A stretch of 5,482 bases of DNA, taken from assembly GCA_023132075.1 (NCBI GenBank), contig JAGLYT010000113.1, forward strand, positions 1 to 5,482, written 5' to 3'. A model generated the notes under the pieces. The model made no database searches. It saw only the letters and a program-made list of their open reading frames with translations, and was not told where the DNA came from. Within the stretch, counting starts at the first letter, position 1, and each line of letters starts with the position of its first letter. Source of the DNA: JAGLHV01 sp023132075 [NCBI: bacterium] (GTDB lineage Bacteria > CBDUZB01 > JAGLHV01). Positions 1 to 5,482 of this stretch are shown here, piece after piece. A program made the position numbers and the translations under genes.

Positions 1-69
1 GAATATAACATATTGAAGAATTTAGACAAAGAGAGAGCCGATAAACTTTTTAATTGGATTTATAAATAA
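1..69 (+). CDS. C-terminal end of an unidentified protein (partial)
   Basis: An open frame enters from the left edge and gives 22 residues before a TAA at 67-69. The residues are charged and helix-like (segment LDKERADKLFNWIYK at the end), and the codons match the AT-rich genes downstream. This is too short to assign a family. It lies on the same strand as bioY, but more than 300 bases and a separate promoter lie between them, so it is probably not in that operon. I see no clear hairpin terminator after it. Coding status is an inference from composition and the plausible C-terminal residues. Confidence 0.45.
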   Translation, partial: EYNILKNLDKERADKLFNWIYK

Positions 70-80
70 TAATTCAAAAA

Positions 81-269
81 GGAGTCCTCATAGTAAAAAT
101 CATCACGAAAATTTTCGGCAAAGAATACCACCGAAGCCCCGGGTAAACAACTAAAGGACGATTCAGCAAAGAAGTCATAGAAACAACCTACAAAAAACTA
201 AAAAAGAAAAAGAACACCCTGGAAGCCACCTCGAGACAATTAATCACAAGTGAAAAAGCAAAGGAATAA
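81..269 (+). pseudogene. decayed small Lys-rich gene, or non-coding remnant
   Basis: One reading frame runs from about 90 to a TAA at 267-269, interrupted by an in-frame TAA at 144-146. Before the break it reads KIITKIFGKEYHRSPG; after it, TTKGRFSKEVIETTYKKLKK and on to a Lys-rich tail with NTLEATSRQLITSEKAKE. An AAGGAG at 79-84 is well placed for a start near 90-95, but the codons there are ATA and GTA, not ATG/GTG/TTG. A GTG-to-GTA change and a CAA-to-TAA change would explain both defects. Third positions are richer in C (ATC, TTC, GGC, TAC, CAC, AGC, CCC) than in neighbouring genes, which may indicate a different origin. The tail vaguely recalls a helix-turn-helix, but I do not recognise a family. 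The region could also be non-coding. Confidence 0.3.
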
Positions 270-302
270 AAAAGGCTAATTTGAAAAAATGTGTAGATTA
301 GT

Positions 303-333
303 TTGTTAACCAGAACAAAGAAAAGGTTGACAA
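303..333. promoter_or_regulatory. BirA-type biotin operator
   Basis: The half-sites TTGTTAACC (303-311) and GGTTGACAA (325-333) form an inverted repeat matching at 8 of 9 positions, separated by 13 nt. This closely resembles the BirA biotin-repressor signal (TTGTTAACC...GGTTAACAA in many bacteria; TTGTAAACC...GGTTTACAA in E. coli). The 13-nt spacer is shorter than the 16 nt of the E. coli operator. The right half-site covers the -35 box of the bioY promoter, so bound biotinyl-AMP-BirA would block RNA polymerase. BirA identity rests on motif plus position before bioY; the repressor gene is not in the window. Confidence 0.8.
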
Positions 334-355
334 TAATGATTTAATAATTTACAAT
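327..355 (+). promoter_or_regulatory. sigma-70-type promoter of the bioY operon
   Basis: A consensus -35 TTGACA (327-332) and a -10 TACAAT (350-355, one mismatch to TATAAT) are separated by exactly 17 nt. Transcription would start near 361-363, giving a short leader of roughly 33 nt before the bioY ATG, too short for a riboswitch. The -35 box lies inside the right half of the BirA-like palindrome, which predicts repression when biotin is plentiful. Confidence 0.8.
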
Positions 356-380
356 AATATAGGAAATAAAACAAAAAAAC

Positions 381-388
381 AAAGGAGG
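381..388 (+). promoter_or_regulatory. strong ribosome binding site of bioY
   Basis: AAAGGAGG lies 6 nt before the ATG at 395, a near-ideal Shine-Dalgarno sequence and spacing. It fixes the bioY start at this ATG. Confidence 0.85.
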
Positions 389-394
389 AAAAAA

Positions 395-982
395 ATGGTT
401 AGTCAATCTCTAAATCAGGTATGGTTAGCAGGGAAAAAAGAAATTATTTTAGATAAAAAGGTATGTGCAATAATCGGAGTAGGCGGGTTTATTATTGCTA
501 CGGCATTAGCTGCTTATGCGAAAATTTATTTACCCTTTACTCCTGTTCCCATAACGTTGCAAACCCTTTTTGTCTTACTTTCCGGAGCGGTATTAGGTAA
601 AAAATTAGGCGGAATATCGCAGTTGGGGTATTTGACGTTAGGTGCGGTAGGATTACCCGTTTTTACCGGTGCGGGAGGAATAGGATATTTTTTCGGTCCA
701 ACGGGAGGATATTTAATCGGATTCTTATTAGCTTCCTGGGTAATAGGTAAAATGCTGGAAGAAGAAAAAAGATTCCCGTGGGTAATTTTATCTTTTCTTA
801 CCGGAACAGTAATTATTTATTCGTTAGGCATGGTGCATTTATCAGTAGTAATGAGAATAGGAATAGGCAAGGCGTTTGCTTTAGGGGTAGCTCCTTTTAT
901 TCCCGGAGGACTTTTAAAAATAATTTTTGCCGGTTTATTATATAATAAATATAAAGCAAGGTTTAAAGCAATTTTTAAATGA
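395..982 (+). CDS. bioY: BioY, biotin-binding S component of an ECF transporter
   Basis: This 195-residue polytopic inner-membrane protein has the usual BioY length and hydrophobic profile. BioY binds biotin with high affinity and delivers it through an energy-coupling-factor transporter. Visible family signatures are KIYLPFTPVPITLQTLFVLL (about residues 43-62), the following SGAVLGKK, and the Gly-rich LGAVGLPVFTGAGGIGYFFG (about 82-101) followed by PTGGYLIGF. About 24 N-terminal residues precede the first membrane helix. No ATPase or T component (BioM/EcfA, BioN/EcfT) is present here, so it probably uses a shared module encoded elsewhere or works alone, as proposed for some solitary BioY proteins. 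It is the first gene of an operon behind a BirA-like operator and promoter, and its stop overlaps the receptor start as ATGA. Family identity is very secure; regulation by biotin is inferred. Confidence 0.95.
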   Translation: MVSQSLNQVWLAGKKEIILDKKVCAIIGVGGFIIATALAAYAKIYLPFTPVPITLQTLFVLLSGAVLGKKLGGISQLGYLTLGAVGLPVFTGAGGIGYFFGPTGGYLIGFLLASWVIGKMLEEEKRFPWVILSFLTGTVIIYSLGMVHLSVVMRIGIGKAFALGVAPFIPGGLLKIIFAGLLYNKYKARFKAIFK

Positions 983-2805
983 AAAAAGTTGCTTTTTGCG
1001 GAATAGTTAGTTATTTTATTTTTCTGCCCTTTTGTTTATGGGGGGAGACGGTTTATTTAGATACAGTACGGCTGGGAAGTTCTTTGCCCGGGAGTTTTGT
1101 TCAAAGGTCTCCCTATGTAGAAATTATTGACCAAAAAGAAATAGAAACATTACCAATTACCGCTATCGGTCAGTTGCTTGATTATACCCTGGGCGTAGAT
1201 ATGAGCAGGCGTAATCCTTGGGGAATGCAAGCAGATATTAGTATAAGAGGATGTACTTTTCAACAAGTCTTGGTGCTTATTAATGGAGTAAGAGTCAACG
1301 ACCCGCAAACAGCTCACCACAATATGGATTTTCCTATAACTATAAATGATATAGAAAGAGTTGAAATTTTATATGGTGCAGGTTCTTATCTTTACGGCGC
1401 AGATGCTTTCGGAGGAGTGATTAATCTGATAACTAAAAGGCCGCAGGGAGATAAATTTTTAAAAAGTATTCAAATAGGTTGTAGTGAATATAATACAGGG
1501 GATGTTTCTTTTTCTTTAGAGCAGGGAGGGAAATTCAGCAAAAGAATTTCTTTTCAAAAAATGAAGTCTGATGGGTTTCGATACGACACGGATTTTGATA
1601 ACAGCAATTTTTTTAGCAGTTTTACCTGGAATATGTTTGTCCCCGGGTCTGATCTCCAGCGAGGAAAAATTTCCCTGGATTTAGGATTTATGGATAAAGA
1701 ATTCGGAGCTTATGATTTTTATACACCGGGAATGAATTTCCCTTCGAAAGAATGGACAAAAACTTACCTCTCTATTCTTAAGGGGTCTTACAGCATTAAT
1801 AAAACAATAATGATTGATTCCAATTTCTCTTTTCGCCGTCATGAGGATAAATACATCTTAGATATAACCAATCCTTCCTGGTATGTAAATGAACATATAT
1901 CTTCTACTTTCGGAGGAGGTTTACAGTCTAAGTTTTTTCTTAAAGGGGCAGGGAATTTAGTTGTGGGAGGGGAAATAAATAGCGAAGAAATAGACAGTGC
2001 TTCTTTAGGAGACCATAGCCGCTTGAGGAAAGCAGTTTTTGCTGAGTATTTGCTGCCGGGACCTATTTGGAAAATGGATTTTAATACCGGTTTGCGTCTG
2101 GATTTTTCTGACTGGGGACAGATGTTATCTCCCCAAGTAGGTCTTGGGTGGGGAGTCATACCTTTTTGCGGATTGCATATGTCAGTTAGCCGTGCTTTTC
2201 GTATTCCTTCTTTTACAGAACTTTATTACCAAAGTCCGGTAAATAGCGGTAATCTTAATCTTAAACCGGAGGAAAATTTGTCTTATCAATTAAAAGTGGA
2301 TTTTTTAAGTAAAAATCAGGATAAAACAGGAATTATTTTTTTTAGAAGGGAAGAAAAAAATCTTATCGATTGGATAAAAAGGGATGAAGTTCAAACTCAA
2401 TGGTCTGCCGAAAATATAGGAAAAGTTGATTTTAACGGGGTAGAGATTTTTTTGAAGAAAAAAATAAATAAAAAAATAAATACGCAGTTGGGATATACTT
2501 ATGTTGATTCTGTCTTAAAAAAGGATAACTACCTTTCTAAATATGGATTGAAATATAGCAAACATCAAATTTCTTGCAAAATAAATCATTTTTTATATAG
2601 GGGAATTAATCATGTATGGTGTGGGGTTTACAAGAAAAAAGAAGATAGGGATTTTTTTATTTTAGATACGCGTGTACTCTTAACTATTAAAAAATGGAAA
2701 TTATTTTTAGATGTGAAAAATATTTTTGATAAGAAATATGAAGAAGTGCTTGGTATCGGGCAGCCGGGAAGATATTGGGGGAGCGGAGTAATGCTTAAAT
2801 TTTAG
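979..2805 (+). CDS. TonB-dependent outer-membrane receptor, BtuB-like; candidate biotin receptor
   Basis: The 608-residue protein is complete and BtuB-sized. Residues 1-22 look like a signal peptide (KK, hydrophobic core, likely cleavage after LWG). A possible TonB box lies just after it (ETVYLDTVRL). A plug domain spans about 43-155, with YVEIIDQKEIETLP, ISIRGCTFQQVLVLINGVRV and IERVEILYGAGSYLYGADAF. The rest is the barrel, including SRAFRIPSFTELYY at about 404-417 and a typical end, DVKNIFDKKYEE...GRYWGSGVMLKF, closing on Phe. Such receptors use TonB-ExbBD energy to import scarce large ligands (cobalamin, siderophores, heme). Its ATG overlaps the bioY stop (ATGA, 979-982) with no good ribosome site of its own, so the two are probably translationally coupled and share the BirA-like control. 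That context argues for biotin, or a biotin-containing molecule, as ligand. Cobalamin or another substrate cannot be excluded from sequence. Confidence 0.92.
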   Translation: MKKVAFCGIVSYFIFLPFCLWGETVYLDTVRLGSSLPGSFVQRSPYVEIIDQKEIETLPITAIGQLLDYTLGVDMSRRNPWGMQADISIRGCTFQQVLVLINGVRVNDPQTAHHNMDFPITINDIERVEILYGAGSYLYGADAFGGVINLITKRPQGDKFLKSIQIGCSEYNTGDVSFSLEQGGKFSKRISFQKMKSDGFRYDTDFDNSNFFSSFTWNMFVPGSDLQRGKISLDLGFMDKEFGAYDFYTPGMNFPSKEWTKTYLSILKGSYSINKTIMIDSNFSFRRHEDKYILDITNPSWYVNEHISSTFGGGLQSKFFLKGAGNLVVGGEINSEEIDSASLGDHSRLRKAVFAEYLLPGPIWKMDFNTGLRLDFSDWGQMLSPQVGLGWGVIPFCGLHMSVSRAFRIPSFTELYYQSPVNSGNLNLKPEENLSYQLKVDFLSKNQDKTGIIFFRREEKNLIDWIKRDEVQTQWSAENIGKVDFNGVEIFLKKKINKKINTQLGYTYVDSVLKKDNYLSKYGLKYSKHQISCKINHFLYRGINHVWCGVYKKKEDRDFFILDTRVLLTIKKWKLFLDVKNIFDKKYEEVLGIGQPGRYWGSGVMLKF

Positions 2806-2831
2806 TTGTCTGGTGACTAAGAAGTTTTTTT
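2802..2831 (+). terminator. possible weak terminator of the bioY-receptor operon
   Basis: TTAGTTGT (2802-2809) can pair with GTGACTAA (2813-2820) around a CTG loop. The 8 bp include three G-U pairs, and a run of seven T follows at 2825-2831. The hairpin includes the receptor's TAG stop and reaches into the last codons of the convergent gene. The stem is weak and four bases separate it from the T run, so this is tentative. Position between convergent genes is the main support. Confidence 0.35.
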
Positions 2832-3512
2832 GAGGTGACTGATAATAAAAATAATTATCTCTTTACCCCGGGTAAGGAGCCATTTCCAGATTTCCCGAGT
2901 GGTGAAATAAGTTACTTCAAAGAATTCTTTTATAGAAAAAAAACCTGCCATAGTCCATCCTAAAATTAAAGATAAAACGATAATATTCATTGACCATATA
3001 ATTACTACAGAAAAAAACATTCCGCCTTTTTGAAGGTCGGATTGTTCCTTTCTTAATGAAAAAAAACAAAAAGATAAATGAAATGACCATGAAAATCCGA
3101 TTAAAAAGATTAAGAGAGAAAAGAACTGTTTTAGGGGATAAAAAAAATTAATAGAGTAATAAATAGCTAAAATCAAGAAAGTATAAAAAGGAAAAAAATA
3201 AGGAGCCAGAGTTATTAGAAAATTAACTTTAGTGACTTGAACTTCCCCTCTGGTTTTTAATACTTTGAGTTTTTTTACTTTTCCACCAAAAGCTAACGAC
3301 CAAAGAGCATGGGTTAATTCATGTCCTAAAATGTATATACGAAAAGGGGTAAATACGAATGTTTGTAAGATCAGATAGGAAAGGAAACCGGTGATAAAAT
3401 ATATGAGCGAATAAGAACCGCCTAAAGAAAAAACCTGGGACATTAAACCGGCAACAGTTGCTATACAGACAGGAACAAGAAAAAGAGCAATTAAAAATTT
3501 AAAAAAACGCAA
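2817..3512 (-). CDS. polytopic membrane zinc metallopeptidase-like protein (M50-like, HELTH)
   Basis: This 231-residue protein is very hydrophobic, with about five or six membrane helices (near 5-25, 33-57, 99-121, 126-152, 166-192). A gluzincin-type HExxH motif appears as GHELTHALWSLAFGG: H64, E65 and H68 would bind zinc and catalyse. A second conserved-looking block is NFLITLAPYFFPFYT (97-111), and D159 in EQSDLQKGG is a candidate third zinc ligand. This arrangement resembles membrane-embedded M50-like peptidases; I do not see the classical NPxPLxxLDG motif of site-2 proteases, so it belongs to a divergent subgroup and its substrate is unknown. The start is TTG (3510-3512); an in-frame TAA lies directly upstream, so no earlier start exists. 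AAAGGAG (3524-3530) lies 11 nt before it, inside the upstream gene. The 22-nt overlap implies one transcript with the VanZ-like gene. Confidence 0.75.
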   Translation of the reverse strand: MRFFKFLIALFLVPVCIATVAGLMSQVFSLGGSYSLIYFITGFLSYLILQTFVFTPFRIYILGHELTHALWSLAFGGKVKKLKVLKTRGEVQVTKVNFLITLAPYFFPFYTFLILAIYYSINFFYPLKQFFSLLIFLIGFSWSFHLSFCFFSLRKEQSDLQKGGMFFSVVIIWSMNIIVLSLILGWTMAGFFSIKEFFEVTYFTTREIWKWLLTRGKEIIIFIISHLKKTS

Positions 3513-3898
3513 TTAAATTTTTTCTCCTTTAATTTGATTATTATAGGGATAATGATTAAAGCCAGCACTATTCCTATTGTATCGATTAATACATCAGTGA
3601 GTGAGGGACAGCGGGTGGCAACGTAATGTTGGTGTAGTTCATCGGAAATAGCAAAGAGTAAAGAAAGGCTTCCTATCCAGAGATAAATCTTAATTTTATT
3701 CCAGGAAAAAGTAATTTTAAATGCTCTCCAGAGGAGAAGAACCAGAATAAAATATTCTATTATGTGAGCTATTTTACGTAAAAAGAATCCACATTTGTAA
3801 TTAATACCTAAATTAGGAGTAGCGGAAAGAAGATAAATTATTCCCATCCAGAGAAATACCGGCATCCAGGAGTTTATGTGTTTTTTAAGTTTTTTCAT
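3491..3898 (-). CDS. VanZ-like family membrane protein
   Basis: This 135-residue protein has four predicted membrane helices (about 12-27, 45-61, 69-84, 103-122). It carries the conserved polar residues of the VanZ-like family: RKIAHIIEYF (41-50, with K42, H45 and E48) and AISDELHQHYVATRCPSLTD (83-102), then VLIDTIG, giving D86, E87, Q90, R96, D102 and D106. VanZ of the vancomycin-resistance cluster gives low-level teicoplanin resistance, but most family members are chromosomal proteins of unknown role, and nothing here suggests a glycopeptide-resistance cluster. The ATG is preceded by an AAGGA (3917-3921) at 18 nt, too far for a good ribosome site, so initiation may be inefficient. It is the first gene of a two-gene unit with the metallopeptidase-like gene. 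Family call is strong; function is unknown. Confidence 0.88.
   Translation of the reverse strand: MKKLKKHINSWMPVFLWMGIIYLLSATPNLGINYKCGFFLRKIAHIIEYFILVLLLWRAFKITFSWNKIKIYLWIGSLSLLFAISDELHQHYVATRCPSLTDVLIDTIGIVLALIIIPIIIKLKEKKFNCVFLNF
3524..3530 (-). promoter_or_regulatory. ribosome binding site for the TTG-started metallopeptidase gene
   Basis: Read on the - strand this is AAAGGAG, 11 nt before the TTG at 3510-3512 and inside the end of the VanZ-like gene. It is the only Shine-Dalgarno-like site near this start and supports TTG over the next downstream ATG (codon 24). Confidence 0.55.
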
Positions 3899-3915
3899 TT
3901 TGTTATTTTTTTCCC

Positions 3916-3954
3916 ATCCTTTTTTTTGTATAATGAAATTATCAAAAAAAGGAT
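3916..3954. repeat. near-perfect inverted repeat in the divergent vanZ-like/uvrB intergenic region
   Basis: The left arm (3916-3934) begins ATCC, continues with eight T and ends GTATAAT. The right arm (3938-3954) begins ATTATC, continues with seven A and ends GGAT. They can pair over 17 bp with a GAA loop; the left arm has one extra T in its run and one T bulged next to the G-C pair. It lies 18 nt before the VanZ-like start and about 110 nt before the uvrB start. It could be a regulator site, a cruciform or an mRNA hairpin. The left arm also contains TATAAT (3929-3934) on the + strand and TATACA on the - strand, both without a good -35 box, so promoter assignment is uncertain. Confidence 0.6.
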
Positions 3955-4054
3955 AATAAAAATTTTATTAATTTATAATATCTAAAATTTAAAAAAAATT
4001 CAAGATAAAATTGAAGATGTCTGTTTATTTGTTATTAAAATCGGGAATTCAACC

Positions 4055-4058
4055 GGAG
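4055..4058 (+). promoter_or_regulatory. ribosome binding site of uvrB
   Basis: GGAG lies 5 nt before the ATG at 4064. The uvrB frame stays open upstream as far as a TAA at 3983-3985 but contains no ATG, so this site with its ATG is the best start. It also gives the expected UvrB N-terminus (FKL...Y.P.GDQ.QAI). Confidence 0.7.
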
Positions 4059-4063
4059 TAAAA

Positions 4064-5482
4064 ATGGATAAATTTAAGTTGAAAACAGAATATAAGCCCA
4101 GGGGGGACCAGAAACAGGCAATAGATCTTTTAAGTAAAGGCATCAAGCAAAAAGAAAAATATCAGGTTCTTTTAGGGGTTACAGGTTCGGGTAAAACCTT
4201 TACTATGGCTAATGTAATCGCTAAAATTAACAAACCAACCTTAATTATTTCTCATAACAAGACATTGGCCGCACAACTCTATTCTGAATTCAGGCAGTTT
4301 TTTCCGGAAAATGCAGTAGAATATTTTGTCAGTTATTATGATTATTATCAACCCGAAGCCTATATTCCCCATAAAGATATATATATAGAGAAAGATTCCT
4401 CCATTAATGAAAAAATAGACCGCTTAAGACTTAGAGCGACCAGTTCTCTTCTGGAAAGAAAAGATGTGATTATTGTCGCTTCGGTTTCCTGCATTTATGG
4501 AATTGGATCTCCCGAAGAATGGGAAGAATCTCTGATAAGTTTGCAGGAGGGAAGGATAATTATGCAGGGGGATTTGCTCAGGAGTTTGGTTGATATCCAA
4601 TACGAAAGGAATGAGATGAATTTTTCCAGGGGTAAATTTCGGGTAAGAGGGGATGTAATAGAGGTTTTTCCCGCTTATTTGGAGACGGCATTACGAATTG
4701 AATTTTTTGGTGATAAAATTGATAGAATCAGCGAAATAAATCCTTTAACCGGTAAAGTGCTTAAAAGGAAAAATACTGCCTATATTTATCCGGCAAAACA
4801 TTTTGTTACCACTGCTCCCCGCAGGGAAAAAGCTATAAAAGAAATACGGAAAGAATTGGATGAACGATTGAAATGGTTTACCGGTGAAGGTAACCTTTTA
4901 GAAGCTGAGAGATTGAAAATGCGGACTGATAATGATATAGAAATGATGCAGGAAATAGGGGTTTGTCATGGAGTTGAAAATTATTCCCGTCATCTGTCAG
5001 GGAGAAAACCGGGACAAGCACCTGCCTGTTTGATTAATTATTTTTCCAAAGAGTTTCTTTTAATTGTTGATGAATCTCATGTGGCTATTCCTCAAATAAG
5101 AGGAATGTATGCAGGGGATAAGGCTCGTAAAGAAAATTTAATAAATTATGGATTTCGTCTTCCCAGTGCTTTGGATAATCGCCCTTTAAAATTTAACGAA
5201 TTTGAAAAGATAACCAATCAGGTAATTTATGTTTCAGCCACTCCCGGACCTTATGAACTGCAAAAAACTAAAGGGAAATTTATAGAACAGATCATCCGGC
5301 CTACGGGATTGGTGGATCCAAGAATAACGGTAAAACCCATACAAGGACAAATAAAGGATTTAATTTTCCAGGTAAAGCAAAGAATTGCTAAAAAACAGAG
5401 AACACTGATAACTACTCTCACTAAGAGAATGGCAGAGGATTTGAGTGATTATCTCCACCAGGAGGGATTATGTGTGAGGTAT
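4064..5482 (+). CDS. uvrB: UvrABC system protein B, N-terminal 473 residues (runs off the window)
   Basis: UvrB is the DNA-damage verification helicase of nucleotide excision repair: UvrA2 loads it onto damaged DNA and it then recruits UvrC for the dual incision. About 473 of the usual ~660 residues are present; the window ends in helicase domain 2. In order: [11 protein letters not shown] near the start (Q-motif-like), Walker A GVTGSGKT (38-45), the damage-binding beta-hairpin [12 protein letters not shown] (91-102), the UvrA-interaction domain with [20 protein letters not shown] (about 176-195), the [13 protein letters not shown] region (305-317), Walker B DESH (336-339), SATPGPYEL (391-399), RPTGLVDP (412-419) and [18 protein letters not shown] (447-464). 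The reading frame is unbroken and every expected motif is present, so the gene looks functional. It is divergent from the VanZ-like gene; I see no LexA-type box in the upstream 165 nt. Confidence 0.97.
   Translation, partial: MDKFKLKTEYKPRGDQKQAIDLLSKGIKQKEKYQVLLGVTGSGKTFTMANVIAKINKPTLIISHNKTLAAQLYSEFRQFFPENAVEYFVSYYDYYQPEAYIPHKDIYIEKDSSINEKIDRLRLRATSSLLERKDVIIVASVSCIYGIGSPEEWEESLISLQEGRIIMQGDLLRSLVDIQYERNEMNFSRGKFRVRGDVIEVFPAYLETALRIEFFGDKIDRISEINPLTGKVLKRKNTAYIYPAKHFVTTAPRREKAIKEIRKELDERLKWFTGEGNLLEAERLKMRTDNDIEMMQEIGVCHGVENYSRHLSGRKPGQAPACLINYFSKEFLLIVDESHVAIPQIRGMYAGDKARKENLINYGFRLPSALDNRPLKFNEFEKITNQVIYVSATPGPYELQKTKGKFIEQIIRPTGLVDPRITVKPIQGQIKDLIFQVKQRIAKKQRTLITTLTKRMAEDLSDYLHQEGLCVRY

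Noticed and set aside
76-180. Reverse-strand open frame of about 34 codons (MTSLLNRPLVVYPGLRW...)
   Set aside because: It is very short, has no clear ribosome site, and exists because it is in phase with the forward Lys-rich frame, which has the more protein-like composition.
356-394. Riboswitch in the bioY leader
   Set aside because: The predicted leader is only about 33 nt and A-rich with no stable hairpin; the BirA-like operator explains control adequately.
1839-2159. Reverse-strand open frame of 106 codons inside the receptor gene
   Set aside because: It is fully antisense to a well-supported receptor barrel, has a Pro/Lys/Ser-rich composition without domain motifs, and has no convincing ribosome site. 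It is a shadow of the real gene.
2812-2840. Direct repeat GGTGACT at 2812-2818 and 2834-2840
   Set aside because: Seven bases twice within 29 nt is easily chance, and both copies fall in or next to the coding end of the - strand gene. There is no sign of a target-site duplication around an insertion.
3491-3898. VanZ-like gene as a glycopeptide antibiotic resistance gene
   Set aside because: No vanH/A/X/Y/S/R homologues are nearby and the VanZ-like family is mostly chromosomal and uncharacterised. The neighbour is a metallopeptidase-like membrane protein.
3929-3979. TATAAT at 3929-3934 and 3974-3979 as + strand promoters for uvrB
   Set aside because: Neither has a TTGACA-like box at 16-18 nt upstream, and such -10 matches are expected by chance in DNA this AT-rich. 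The uvrB promoter is left unassigned.
3899-4063. LexA/SOS box upstream of uvrB
   Set aside because: CTGT at 4021 has no ACAG partner at the right distance, and no GAACN4GTTC element is present. LexA boxes vary between phyla, so SOS control is not excluded, only unsupported.

Overview
The window is AT-rich DNA from a diderm (Gram-negative-type) bacterium. The outer membrane is implied by a TonB-dependent receptor with a signal peptide, plug and barrel. Strong GGAGG-type ribosome binding sites, a consensus-like sigma-70 promoter and Lys/Ile/Phe-rich proteins fit a low-GC bacterium, possibly an uncultured lineage, but the sequence does not let me name a phylum.

Layout: (1) 1-69 is the last 22 codons of an unidentified gene on the + strand. 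(2) 70-302 holds no intact gene; 81-269 reads as one small Lys-rich frame with no usable start and an internal TAA, most likely a decayed gene. (3) 303-2805 is a two-gene + strand operon. A BirA-type palindrome overlaps the -35 box of a TTGACA-17-TACAAT promoter, followed by bioY (395-982) and a BtuB-like TonB-dependent receptor (979-2805) joined by an ATGA overlap. (4) 2817-3898 is a convergent - strand pair: a VanZ-like membrane protein (3491-3898), then a multi-pass membrane protein with an HELTH zinc-metallopeptidase motif (2817-3512), overlapping by 22 nt. (5) 3899-4063 is the divergent intergenic region, with a near-perfect inverted repeat. (6) 4064 to the window end is the first 473 codons of uvrB.

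The most interesting unit is the biotin operon. BioY is the substrate-binding S component of the inner-membrane ECF biotin transporter. Its neighbour is an outer-membrane active-transport receptor, translationally coupled to it, and both lie behind what looks like a biotin-repressor operator. The simplest reading is a two-membrane biotin uptake route: the receptor brings biotin, or a biotin-containing compound, across the outer membrane with TonB energy, and BioY takes it across the inner membrane. The substrate is inferred from context; the receptor sequence alone only says TonB-dependent, BtuB-sized receptor.

The VanZ/metallopeptidase pair and uvrB look unrelated to biotin.
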